This document shows positions 42,229 to 53,884 of a stretch of 64,000 nt of DNA, piece after piece (position 1 is the first letter of the stretch; each line of letters opens with the position of its first letter). Both the position numbers and the translations under genes were made by a program. The notes under the pieces are model-generated. The model was not told where the DNA came from. It ran no database searches and saw nothing but the letters and a program-made list of their open reading frames with translations. Source of the DNA: Sarcomyxa edulis (taxonomy: Eukaryota > Basidiomycota > Agaricomycetes > Agaricales > Mycenaceae); contig QUOL01000012.1 of the NCBI GenBank assembly GCA_009761415.1, positions 573,001-637,000 of the forward strand, read 5' to 3'.

Positions 42229-42691
42229 GCTTGGAAATATTATCCTGGAGGATGATCACTCACCATAGAGGATGCATGTGGCGCAATAAAATAATTTGCC
42301 CCAATTGGTGGTACCGATAGCTCAATCTCTTATGAACCAATATTATTTCATTCCGTGTGCATGCGTCCGTCCTCTGTATGTCTTGAACTGCTGTGTGTGT
42401 GGCAAAAGAGGACTTGAAGGATATTGAATTTCAGACCTATATTTGGTATTGTTGCAAAGGGAGGTCAATAGCGTGTTTTGTATTGGCTTATACTATTTGC
42501 AATCTCGGAGACACTAACCTCAACGGGGCGGATGTAGAATATTAGCTCCGAAGATTAACTCCGTATCTTACATTTCAAACGAGGGCGGGAGCAAGGTACG
42601 TCAATTTATTTCAAATGACGGAAACTCAGTACATCACTTTATTTTAAAGGAACGACGGGTCAGTACGGTACACAACCCTCATCCCAAGGAA
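42229..42691. other. Convergent intergenic region between B' and C'
   Basis: Both genes end here. No gene seen. Confidence 0.4.
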
Positions 42692-43840
42692 TTATTTGAA
42701 AACGACATCGCCCGCGTTCCAGGCGCGAACATATCCAGCGAGTGCATCCCAGCGAGACGCGTACTTCTTATAGATGGCACCCGAGACCTTGTTTACAAGA
42801 GGTGCTGCCTCATCCCTGAGATAAATGAGTGACATATGACGGAGATGCAAAGCGGACGACCCTACCAATTAGCATAAACCCCCGGAACTTTCCCGGCCGA
42901 CACAAGATACCATCGACCATCAGGAGGCTCCGCCATGTTAGCTAGCGTGCGCGAGAGTTCGTCTGGATGAATGGCATTCGGATGGATGGCATTCAGATGC
43001 ATGCCCTGACCTGAATTTCGAAATCAGTGACACGCACTACATATCCAACTAGGGAAAGCTTACCTCCTGCATTTGAAGAACCGGCGATGGGCTGAGTCAT
43101 ATCAGTCAAAGATGCTGCGGCAGGAACAGATGCTACGACAGGAGATGAGGTTGCATCGGACGGGACAACTGGGGGAGGGCCCACGACGGGAGACAAGGTT
43201 GCTGAGGACACGACAGCTGCTGCGACAATAGTAGGATCTGCGGCAGGGGTAGGCATTGCGAGGTCAGAGGAAGAGTCTGCACTGGTAGACGAAGCTGTGG
43301 CGACAACGGCATCCGAGTCTACATCTGATGTAGCAGCTACGACTGAGACTGTTGGAGCATCGTTGACAGATGCAACACTAGCAGAGTCATCGACAGCGAT
43401 GGGGACGGGGGAGGCAGCAAGGGTACTGTCAGCCAAAGCATTTGGAGCTGCAGCGGCGTCGGCGACGGGCGAATTGTTAACCGTGAGCAACACAGCAGAA
43501 GCTGCTGAGAAAAGAAGTCAGTTCTGTTCGCAGAGTGAGGTAAGGTACATACCTGACTTGGGAGTGGATTCAGAGACAACACTTCCTGGCCCAAGAACGA
43601 CTGGATGTATGGCTGAAAGTCTATGGTTTAGGACCGTAATATGAACGGTGAATGAATTTACGCACCAAGAGGTAACCTTTCCAAGATGGCGGCCTGAGTA
43701 ATAGCTAGCTGAGACAAAGCTAGGGCAATGGCGGACAACGGCGAGGCTGAATCGCCAGCATCCTCGTTGCACGCAGTTGCAGTCGCGTTGAGTTGAGTCA
43801 TATCAGGAGGAAAGAGTGGGAGTTTAGACTGCAGGTCCAT
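42692..43840 (-). CDS. Gene C': RNase H1 N-terminal (viroplasmin-like) domain protein
   Basis: ATG 43838-43840 (MDLQSKLPLFPPD), helical 'ALALSQLAITQAAILERLP', then a long Ala/Ser/Thr/Val-rich low-complexity stretch (43493-43080). The C-terminal domain reads 'GRWYLVSAGKVPGVYANW', with the intron splitting the Trp codon exactly as in gene C.  Then 'DEAAPLVNKVSGAIYKKYAS' and 'WDALAGYVRAWNAGD', stop at 42692-42694. This is a good match to the RNase H1 hybrid-binding domain (Y.V..G...G.Y..W, then V.G....K.). No catalytic RNase H domain follows. Confidence 0.68.
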
Positions 43841-44104
43841 TTTGAGTTTTTAACAAGTCATGAGGAATCTACTAGTACCTACGTGATCGATTGAACAATG
43901 TGGCTGAAGAATCGAACCGGAAATGTTCAGATCTTCAGATCCGCTTCAGATCCGATCAATTCCAATTCCTCGACCTCTACCTGCGCCGATGGAACATGTG
44001 GATTTGAAAGTAAGTACTGTTATATTAACTCCCTCTAATGCAGAATCCACTGTTATATCACCTGTTATATCACTCACCTCTAGTCCCCTTTTCGCCCTAA
44101 TACA

Positions 44105-46515
44105 ATGGCCCCTCCTCGTTGGCAGACAGCCGAACAACTCGAGTTCCTGAAGTCGAAGCTTCCCAACTACCATTCTGCTTGCGCTAATAAACTGTTGTCG
44201 AAATTCTGGCCTCTCACTAACGAGGCTTGGTTCTCTCGATGGCCCGAAATCGACGCCCAGAAAAAAATGGCTGCACTTCCGCTCGACTTCTTGGAGACAT
44301 CCGTAGCCACTGACCCAGATCCTGAAAGTCCGGCGAATCAACTTGTTGTAAATTACCGGAAGATACTTAGAAACGCTGTCAAGAAAAGAAAAGAAGTACG
44401 TGACATTTTGTATATCAATTAGATGTCCTCTAATGCTCTGTATCAGCGATTGAGCCAATGGTTCCGCAACAATTCCCAGGATAAAAAATCGTCGAACAAG
44501 CCTTCCGTCATTCTCGACACACTCTTTGCTCCATCTGAACGAAGGACGCGTCGTCACCACCGCCGGGAGATCTACGAGAAGCGCTATGCACAGAAGGTCC
44601 ATACCGCGGTGCAGAAAGCTTACGATGAGGAGGTGGCTGACTCCAGTGATGAGAGCAATGATGATGTTAACAAGGACCGCTCCAAGACTCGTTCGAAGAA
44701 AGCGAGGAGGATGGAGATCAGACGGAGAGTGGTGAAGGAGATGTGGGAGAATGAGTCGCCGGACGTGCAGAAGGAAGTCGAGGACGCGTGGAATGCCGAG
44801 GATGAGGAGCATGGAATGAAAAACAAGGAGGAAACACGGTCCGAAAGAACTCCGCAACAATACCAGAGGTATGTCTTTAGATTATGGGCAGCTTTGTGAA
44901 GTTGACTTTTCCTTCCCAGCGCAATCGAAGAGTTCCCTGAATACATGACGCGTTCAATGGAGGCTGGAAAGAGCATGGCTGGCTGGAGTGGCTTTTGGGT
45001 CACTGGTGGACCGAGACCTTCAGCCGGTGGCCGGATCGATGTTATAACGTGAGTATGTTCAGCTCCTTCTGTAGTCTTGTATGTTAACTCGAGCTTCTCT
45101 CAAGTGTGCACGTTGGAACCACAGAGGTTGGAAATACCTTTGCAGACGCCCACGGAAACTTTGAGGAAGCCGTCATCGCACCATTTGGAGAGTGGCTCAA
45201 GAGGGTATATCGTACGTCCTGATCTTCGGTACAAATGGTGTAAATCTCACAATCATCATATACAGCGGCCTCTGTCAGAGGTGCCCGAGCACTTCCCACC
45301 GATACCACCCCAACACCAAGTTCATCCCCTGTACGAAACACCTCGTACTTGAACAGAGTGTCTACCTCTTTTCCATCTCCCAACTCGTCTCCACCAACCC
45401 GCGACCTTCCCGATCTCTCGGATCCGCTCTTGATTAAATTGACGCCCACGTTGGAAGGTCGTTCTTCTGATTCTCCGAAGAAGAAAAAGAAGAAAAGGGG
45501 GAAGGGGAAGGAGAAGGAGAAGGCGAAGGCGAAGGAGAAGGAGAAGGAGAAGGAGAAGGAACCCAGGCCCGTGGGCGGACTTAGCTCTTCGGATGGCGTA
45601 GAGTCGCTCGAGTTCAATACAAGTCCAGGGCACACCATGCACGACGCACCGTCAACGCCCAACAGATCGCCTACCTCACGTCTAGAGAGACCAGGTTCAG
45701 CATGCAGGTTCAACCCACCACTCTACCTCCCTTCCGTCGACAGTCCATCGCTCAATCCGTTCTCAGTCGATGATATGGACCTAGATCCAGCATTGCGACC
45801 ACATGGGAGCCTTCTTCATTCATTGTTCGACACCACCGATCCTTTCTTGGGACATTCGTCCTGGTCAAGTCCTACGGCCACATTCTTCCAAACTCTGTAT
45901 GGTCGACCCACAGCAATCCCGGCCCTACAACCCCATACCTCACCAATTGCTCCTGCCAACCCAATCCCATCGCCTTCTCAACGTCCACGTCCACGTCCAC
46001 GTCCACGTCCACGTCCCGCCAACCCGAGAACAAATCAAACTCTGTTGTTACAAACCCCTGATATATCATCATTCAATACATTGTCTCCCAACGTGCTAGA
46101 CGCTACACAGCCTGCGCTACCTCACACTCCGAAGACGTCACAGGCTCCTGATATATCATCTCCCTCTTCCACGGACGCACCTAGACCTCCACCTACACCC
46201 CCTGCAAGCTCACCCCCTACTAGACCTCCACCCACACCCCCTGCAAGCTCACCCTTTAGACCTCCTCCGTGTTTGCCTCCTCCAAGCTCACCGGACAAAG
46301 TTCCCTCTTCAGAGCTACCGAAAACAACTGCTAGGACATCTAAGAAGGGAAAACGTGGATGGAAGGGATGGGCTCTAATCCCAGTAGACGATGATAATGC
46401 AAGTATACAGACAGAAACTGTGATTGAGGCACCACTTGGAAGACGCGCTACAAAGCGTAGAATAGCGGCGGATGGTTCAGAAATTTCCCTACCTACGAAG
46501 AAGCCCCGCAAGTAG
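44105..46515 (+). CDS. Gene A': homologue of gene A outside the retroelement
   Basis: ATG 44105 (MAPPRWQTAEQLEFLKSKL), with 'FWPLTNEAWFSRWPE' downstream. Intron after 'KKRKE', then 'RLSQWFRNNSQDKK', the same site as gene A's intron before 'SLKSWFEY'. The next exon is basic ('RRTRRHHRREIYEKRYAQKV'). After an intron comes 'MAGWSGFWVTGGPRPSAGG', then 'VHVGTTEVGNTFADAHGNF', then 'APFGEWLKRVY'. The last exon is long and disordered: Lys/Glu-rich (45480-45560), an Arg-Pro repeat at 45980-46010, and Pro-rich stretches, ending 'LPTKKPRK'. Unlike A it lacks the Trp-rich C-terminal domain. Function unknown. Confidence 0.65.
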
Positions 46516-47020
46516 ATACTCGTGTAGTGCTCAATACTTAGACTTGTGAATCAATGATTGTCATTTTAAAACAAAGGATATCAAATCTGTACTGAAATCT
46601 GTCTATGCTCTCACACGTACACCAGTAGTGCTGACGTGGAAGATCAAAATGTATTACTCGTAGCTACCACTCAGTATTTTTCTTCGAAGCAAATGACAAA
46701 AGTTCCGTCTGAAGGAAATTACGGTACCGTAGGGGAGAGACCTGACAACTGTGGACCGATATAGGTTTTTTTTTTTTTCGGGAAGGGGGGGATTCGCCGA
46801 CGAGGGGGCGGGCCCAAGCAGCGAGCAAGAGGTGGAATGGCGCCCTACCCGATTAGGTACCGCCCCGCCCAACTACATTTGAAATTACACCAGAAATAGC
46901 ATACAATGCCGCAAGCAAGCCGCATTCGAAGGGTGCCGAGGATGCCGTCGTGCAACGGAATCGCGCTCTCTGAGTACCTCTAAGGTGATATATCATGTCC
47001 ACTTGTGATAAGAGACCACA
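46516..47020. other. Intergenic region
   Basis: Contains a T-tract near 46768. No gene supported. It separates the transposon-rich left part from the conventional gene set. Confidence 0.4.
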
Positions 47021-47679
47021 TTATAACACACTATGTGTTGTGATTATAGGGATGTGATATATTATTATTACAGTATAGACTGGTGACGTATGGCGTGCTG
47101 TTGTCGCGTGTACGCGTACACCAGGATCAGACAGATGGAAATCAGGAGATGCATGCAGCTCAGAGCGTGAAGTGGGGTGCATCGTCGTAATCGGTATAGA
47201 AGGCTCGGGATGGGATGGACGGCGTTGTCGAATATGGGTCTGAGACTGATATGATAGAGTAGGCTCCACGGTCAATCGAGATGGACGGCGGGTATGAGTC
47301 TGATGAGCACCAGCTGAACTAGCCTGTGTATTGGCATTATCAGAGATGCGGCCCGGACGCGAAAGTCCTGACAGTGATTGCGATTGAGAGTGGTGCCGCG
47401 GCGTATGCCCTATACCCATTTTCTCGACAGGTACACCAGCATGAGAAGGATTCCCAGAGTTCTGAGCGTGCGGGGAGGACGATGTCGAAAGTTCCTGTAT
47501 CTTTGATAGATGATAAGATAGAAGCTCTTGGATGGAACAACCTGCCAGTGACTCACAGAATTGTGGTAAGCCTCATCTCTCGCATATCGAGACCTTGAGG
47601 GAGCCGGAATATTGTAGTCCTGAGAGCTGCCTATGTGAGAAGCACCTGCGCTAGAAGTGCCTACATCGACGACGATCAA
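47021..47679 (-). CDS. Possible disordered protein, uncertain
   Basis: Two minus-strand segments (47679 to about 47560 and 47419 to 47021) are open and rich in Ser, His, Pro, Arg and Thr ('SSQDYNIPAPSRSRYARDE', 'HSQSQSLSGLSRPGRISDN'). A GTGAGT donor after 'EAYHNS' could start an intron between them. No known domain. It could be a disordered tail or chance. Confidence 0.25.
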
Positions 47680-47779
47680 TATGTCATAAGAAACGAAGAT
47701 TCTTGTGAGGAATGATTATCCTACCGCTATATGGTCCCCTAAGTAGTGCCAATCTGAGTTTTTCATCATCTGATGACCT

Positions 47780-48245
47780 CTAGTTCGGCTGAATCATGAG
47801 CAAGAAGCCAAAATTTCCATCAGATGTCCGTACATTGATTTTATCGCGAAGCCTTTCCGCGTCGATCTTGTTCTGGCTGGCTGTCTTCCTGTTCTTTGAG
47901 CTCAACGACTCAGCTATAGTCTGGACACCGGCGATCAGATCGTCGTTAGTCTGTCTGATTCTGCAGGTGGCAGCAAAAAGATTCAAGACATAGTAAAGAG
48001 GATCAAGGCGAGAATACACACTGTATATATTCGCCGTGATAATTGTCGTGATCTGTTTGAGTGAGGACTAACTCCCCTTCTTCATTTATCAATGTCTGTT
48101 GAACCCTATTCAGGACTTTCTGAGCATCTTTCGCCTTCGAGCGAGCTGTCTTGCTCTTCAACTCTTTCAAACCTTCCTTCGCGAGTGACACAGTAACCCC
48201 TAGCACGGAGCCCGCACCTGCGATCGTTTCGGCGGGTAGGGGCAT
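47780..48245 (-). CDS. Short helical protein of unknown function
   Basis: Exons 48022-48245 and 47780-47960 (phase 2) give 134 residues from ATG 48243-48245. N-terminus 'MPLPAETIAGAGSVLGVTVS', then a Lys-rich amphipathic helix 'LAKEGLKELKSKTARSKAKD'. Exon 2 reads 'NDDLIAGVQTIAESLSSK' and 'KIDAERLRDKINVRT'. The Gly/Ala-rich hydrophobic N-terminus followed by a charged helix resembles helical adaptor-like N-terminal domains in fungi, but I cannot name the family. Confidence 0.5.
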
Positions 48246-48921
48246 ATTAGATGCTTTTCGAAGGGTGAGAGCGAGGTGGATACAGTATCTTGTTCAGTCT
48301 TGCCTCCTTATGAAGAGGAAGATATAGCGCCAGCAACGTGAAAAAGACGTGGCCGAGGGCTATCATTGACATCGTGGTGACCTGAAGGAATGCTAATCCG
48401 ATGAGCACGAAGGATAAGCTAGATGTAAGCGCCCTAAAAGTTACGACTGACAGACGAGTCATAAGCATCGATCAAGTGTCACGGGTCGACGTGTGGACGT
48501 CAGTACGACGGAAGTATTATCTTGAGCTTGCAAGTCAGAAACATCAAAGATCGCTTTACGTTCGCAATTACTGCCGAATTGCTGCACCGGCGAGGGGGAA
48601 TTCCTCGTCTGCGAGGAACTAGATTTCGAGAACCAAAATCGCATTGACCTTCCTGGTCAGTTCATGATCTCAGGTCAGAGGTAAGACGACGAGTACTGAC
48701 GATTGAAGCAGAGGCGGACACACTGAAGAAAACTCGTTCCACTTGATTTCAACTACATGCCCGTTAGATAGGAGATAACGGCTTCGTCTCTGTCCAGTAA
48801 TTTCTAAAAAGACCTTGGAAGTTGATGGAAAATACACACGCGGTCAAACTGATCCCTGAGTATGTATGCATCAAACTGACCAACAGTGCATGGAAAAACA
48901 CCGCTTCAATGCCTCGAGACT
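48246..48921. other. Intergenic region
   Basis: About 675 bp between the short helical gene and the kinase stop. Only short ORFs; nothing supported. Confidence 0.35.
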
Positions 48922-50247
48922 TCATGCGACTGGAGTAGGTGAGGGCGAGGTACCGTGCATGATAAACCCAAGACGACGGATCCTATGCGAGAATGAGTCT
49001 AGGCAACTACCGATAGGACCCTCATTATCAAGGATGGCTCGTGAGCGAAGCGTAGATTTATCGAGTGAGTGGTAGATCTCATCGAAGCGTGCGACAACCT
49101 CGTCCATAGTGGGTCGCTTCGTAGGATCATCCTGGACCATGTCTGCAATGAGAGGCCACATGAAGTCTAGATGCAGCGTAGCAGGATGCGTCTCGGTTCC
49201 CTACAGTGAGTATGAGCGCAGATACATCAGATGACTCGAAGAAGACCGCACGGTGAGGAAGTCTTCTCTGATCATATTACCGACATAATAAACATCTGTT
49301 GGAAAGGGGTCGGAAGGCTCGTATGCACCATCTCCTTGGAATTCTGGGACGGTTTTGTCGCCACCGCGGATAGGATATTCGAGGTGGCGTCTTTCAGCAG
49401 AATCATATTGACGAGAAATACCAAAGTCGATGATATGGTATTTGGTAGGTCGCTGAGTACGAGTGTAGTGTTTAGCCGTCGAGATGTAATCAGGTTTCAA
49501 ATTTGTTGCAACAGGATGAAAGCCTTCTGGGTAGAGGGGCGATGCATCCATCATTATGTTATCTGATTTAATATCCCTAGATTCAGATGTTCAGAGAGTT
49601 CTCATCAATGGAAAAAAAGGTACTTTAATCACCTGTGAGCAATCTGCAAACCATGCATAAATTGCAAACCCTGGAGAATACATTCAGTAAATCAATTCGA
49701 GGCCTGAAGGGAAATTCTCCACCTCGAAAATTTGACGAAAAAATTCGACGATCTCGCCAATAGTATCAAATTTGGGATCATCATAGGGGCGTAAGAGAGG
49801 TGTGACAATGATAGCTACATCGTCGTCGTCCGGTGTATGCAGAACATCATACGTAGGGACGCAATGGTTGCGGGAGTCGCGCCGAAGACTTGGAGACGAC
49901 AGAAAGAGCCCTATCTCGATTTCGTAAGGATGGACGGATTTACTGATTTTTTTGAGAGCGACTAGCTTCCCGTCTGAGATGCGAGTGGCATCCATGACTG
50001 CCAAGTGCTTGATGAGAGTCCACTTGATCAGGGTTATGTTTATCATACGCAGGGGGGCACTTACGATGCGAATGGCATAGTCCTCACAAAAAATCATTTT
50101 TGACCCATTGGTTTTCCAAGACGGGACCCAATCAGGCATGTAACGAGGTCTCAACATGTAGCCTGAAGATTCGAGCCATTTCTGGTGGTCGCGCCAGAAG
50201 CACTCAGCTTTTAGCAGAGGTCTGGTCCCGGAACTTCCAGTGAACAT
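48922..50247 (-). CDS. Protein kinase, agaricomycete-expanded type
   Basis: ATG 50245-50247 (MFTGSSGTRPLLKAECFW). The N-terminal signature 'FWRDHQKWLESSGYMLRPR' with 'MPDWVPSW' is typical of a kinase family expanded in mushrooms. Catalytic lysine in 'LVALKKISKSVHPYEIE'. After introns, 'GLQFMHGLQIAHRDIKSDNI' holds the HRD loop with D and N, 'KYHIIDFGISRQY' holds DFG, and 'DVYYVGNMIREDF' and 'WPLIADMVQDDPTKRPTMDE' form the C-lobe. A region at 50070-50010 translates as hydrophobic text and is probably an intron. All catalytic residues are present. Stop at 48922-48924. Substrate unknown. Confidence 0.82.
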
Positions 50248-50586
50248 TGAAGCTAAGCACAGAACGATTTCGAGACAAGAGGTGAATTCACTGCAAGAGA
50301 AGGTGAGATTTGTTGAGACCGTGCTGGGATCGTAAAGGCCGTTGAAAGTTGAAACGTTGAAATCTGGAGGTTCGATTTCAGCCCGATACGTATGTCACGT
50401 GATTCATTTCACGAGACGCGTGGTTTACACGCGCAATACACGCGGCGTTGCCAGCGCTTATTGCTTCTTTAATGAGACTACGCCAAAAGCTCGAGGAGTC
50501 CAGGTCAATACACCTGTAAGACTTGGAGGCCAACTCGAGGCGGCCTCAGCTCTAGCCTCTTGCGAAGTCTTCAAGTTTCCCGACAT

Positions 50587-51352
50587 GTCTAGTACTGTGG
50601 GCCAGGGACACATAACCAACATAGATGACAGCATCTCTGTCCTGGACAGACTTCTACCAAGGCTTAGTGAGCATCTCACACGTCTGCTTACTCTAGGTCT
50701 GTATCACTCAATTGTAGTCATGTAGGAGCGTACCTCGTCAACCTGTTAAGCGGCTTGCTTCACCCGGTAGGGTTATTCCTAAGCAAGTAATTCTTGAAAC
50801 GAGGACTCTCTTGAAATTCACAGTGATGACTGTTCGTCAGGCGAATTTTTGCACCGTCCATCCGAGGACGCTGGTGGTTGGCCCGCCCGGGTTCTTCTCT
50901 CTTTGGATCAAACGCGTGAGTCGCTCCAGTCAAATATCATCGATTTTATCTCAGCTTGAAGCCGAAGTCAAAGGTCATTTCTACTATACGCTGATAATAT
51001 CTTGGTCGATTTTCTTTGGCCCAGTATTTTTCCTCCTACCCGCCGTCCTAGAGCAAGAAATCACAATCATCTTGGTCTATCACTCATATTCCATTCTACA
51101 CGGGGCCATCCCAGGTACTCAATCAATCATGGCCGCCCACGTCTACTTACGCTCCACAATGTAGGGTCTCCTGCTGCTCGTTACAGAGCATTGCGAGACA
51201 ACCTATCGACAACGCCGAACCCAATATTCCGCAGGCTTCAATCAGCCGGGGAAACTTATAACACTAACACGATGAACAGTGCTTTTCTATGTTTCGTTAG
51301 GTTGGTAGCACTTGCAGTCGGTATATATATCCTACTTTCGTTGAGAAGCTGA
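50587..51352 (+). CDS. Possible small membrane-anchored protein, uncertain
   Basis: Plus-strand open segments: 'MSSTVGQGHITNIDDSISVL' from 50586, then 'RTLVVGPPGFFSLWIKR' near 50870, and a last part ending with the hydrophobic tail 'FVRLVALAVGIYILL' before stop at 51350-51352. Splice sites joining them could not be fixed in one frame. It could be a tail-anchored protein or chance. The rest of 50248-51622 shows nothing else. Confidence 0.25.
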
Positions 51353-51622
51353 GGAAAAGAAGGGGCATCTTGTTCCGGATTGAAGTCTCGATAGGTGTCC
51401 ACAATGTATAATTCAATGGAAGAATGGATGAGAGCAGGATTGTTTGATTTGACAGATAGTAAAGAGTATTACATGTTATATCGAGATCGTACGTATATTG
51501 ATGAATAAGTGAGCGACAATGGAGTGGGGGTTTGTGGCATTCGATTAAGTTGTGGATAGCATGCGTGAGGATAGCGAAGAGGCGTAACGTTCATGACAGG
51601 AGGACTACGGTAAGGTCTTGTT

Positions 51623-52933
51623 CTAAAAGTCTTCTTCGGTAGTGCTAGACAAACCATTAGTTTGCACGACTGAAGAATTGACACGCAGAACTCACAAGTT
51701 CTTGGCATTTGATTCGACAGTATTGGAAGGTGTGGAGGTGAAATTGATGTTAGCCTTGGAGTAGTCTGATACACGCTTCTCGAAGAAATTGGTCTTGCCC
51801 TGGAGCGAAATCATATCCATGAAGTCAAAAGGATTCGGTGAATTCCACACTTTTTTGTTTCCGAGGGCTACGAGGAGTCTATCAGCAACACATTCGATGT
51901 ATTGACACATCATATCGGCGTTCATGCCAATGAGGGACACGGGCAGGGCATCTATGCAACACGACAATGAAATGAGTTCGGCGTCGACAAGAAGTGCTCT
52001 GAAGACAATTACCGGTCAAGAACTCCTTTTCGATTTTTACCGCATCCACAATGATCATCTCCACGATGTCAGGATGAGGGCGGCGTTTCATGTGCGAGAA
52101 CAGAAGGCACGCGAAATCCGTATGCATGCCTTCATCGCGACTGATGAGCTCGTTTGAGAAGGTCAAGCCAGGCATGAAACCCCGTTTCTTGATCCAGAAG
52201 ATAGACGCGAATGATCCAGAGAAGAAGATACCTTCAACGGCAGCAAATGCTACTAATCGTTCGGCAAATGTTGAACGTGTGTCTCCAATCCATTTGAGAG
52301 TCCATTCGGCTTTGCGTTTAACACATGGGATCGTTTCGATAGCATCGAAGAGGTAATTCCTTTCTTCGGGATCTTTTATGTACGCATCGATGAGCAGGGA
52401 GTACGCTTCCGAGTGGATGTTTTCCATCATCATTTGGAAGCCATAGAATGAACGAGCTTCAGCTGCTTGGACCTCGCCCGAAAAGCGAGTGATGAGGTTC
52501 TCGTTGATAATTCCGTCGGAAGCTGCAAAGAAGGCAAGGACCCGTGATATGAAAAAACGATCGTTGTCACTCAGATGGTTCTCCCAATCCCCGATATCTC
52601 GGGACAGATCCATTTCTTCGGCGGTCCAAAACGACGCTTCTGCTTTTTTATACATTTCCCAGATCTAAGGAGAAGGGCGAATGAGAAGGCGAACGAAGAC
52701 TGAGAGGCCATGCTGACCTCATCGTATTGTATAGGAAACAACACAAAACGCCGTCTAGACTCTTGAAGAAGTGGTTCCTCGCCTGTACCTGCGGTTAGAA
52801 TGGTTCTTTCCTTCAAGTAGATATTTGGGAACGTACTTTCGGGAAGATCGACTTCGCCCACGAAACGACGGTTTGCAGGTAATTCGAAAGGCGAATCCGC
52901 ACCAGGCGTTATAGTGGTATTCCCCAGAGACAT
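51623..52933 (-). CDS. RNR2: Ribonucleotide reductase small subunit
   Basis: Makes deoxyribonucleotides: this subunit houses the di-iron centre and tyrosyl radical and pairs with the large subunit. Exons 52718-52933, 52013-52664, 51696-51951 and 51623-51644 join in frame. Radical-site and iron-ligand blocks are clear: '[15 protein letters not shown]', '[13 protein letters not shown]', '[18 protein letters not shown]', '[15 protein letters not shown]', '[19 protein letters not shown]'. The C-terminus 'FTTEEDF' is the tail that docks to the large subunit. In exon 1, 48 bases (52786-52833, GTACGT...GCAG) look like an in-frame intron. Removing it leaves 'LPESTGEEPLL' and about 365 residues; retaining it gives 381. 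The N-terminus is shorter than in yeast Rnr2. Confidence 0.95.
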
Positions 52934-53884
52934 TTAGTAAGTATTAGAGCGATAGTGAAAGATGGGTATGGAGGTCGAAAAAAACAGATGTAGTCCAATA
53001 GGGGTCCACGGGACGAGGCGGCCTGGAAGAGCCATTTTAGCTCTTTACTCCAATGCTGCACTCAGGATTGGTCCTCCGATTTCGATTTCGATCCTGATCG
53101 TATCTGCGGATGCAAAGGCGGCCTAGGGGCGTCGCATAAGGTGAGGGGACATAGGGGGACATTGTGACTGACAAGGATGTCGACTTTGAGTTGAGTTAAC
53201 TGTGATCAAACACAGATCGGCGAATATTGCTATCTAATCTACCGCGGCATACGCTGAAGTACGGTACATAGCTGCAGGCCTTGGAACGCTGTCGTGGCTG
53301 AAGCGCTGAACGCCGTGTACCGGTAGAGATGAAGATCAGCGAATCAAGGAAGAACTCAGACAGTCTCTTCGACGCGTCGTCCAAGTCGGTAGTCCTAGTC
53401 ATGTACAGTCCGCCAGCAGCCACATCACGGTTGTTTTTCGACCAGTCGTGCTTGTCACATATATGATAAGTACCAAAGCTTGCTCAGGAACGAACAAGTC
53501 AACCGTAGTCAATCGGCCTCATTGTTGCAACATCGGCGGGAGAAGGTGGGAGGTTTCTCGGGGGGCGCCCTTACACGCGGTCTATTTCTCTTTTCTTGTT
53601 TCGCGTTGATCTCGTGCGCCTCGTTTCCAAATGTAGACACTGACCATTCATCACAAAAGACAACGACACGAGCGTCCGACCAGCGCCGTTGTACATCTAT
53701 TAACAATCGGTTGTAGGAGTGGTATTCTGGTCCCCGGAAACAATCCTCCAATCCACTGGAGGTGTCCACTGCCCCGAATTGGATAGAATGGTAGACACAC
53801 TAAATTTTTTTGTTGTGGTAGTGGCGTCCTTCAGAGCATCGAGTGGAATATGATCTACAGTCCCAGGGAATCAAAAATGAGGTA
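52934..53884. other. Intergenic region upstream of RNR2
   Basis: About 950 bp holding the RNR2 promoter and the 3' side of the DUF6533 gene. Open frames at 53196-53423 and 53509-53769 (minus) and 53480-53716 (plus) have no support beyond length. Confidence 0.4.

Noticed and set aside
53196..53769. Minus-strand ORFs upstream of RNR2
   Set aside because: No recognisable motif and no splice sites joining them; probably chance.
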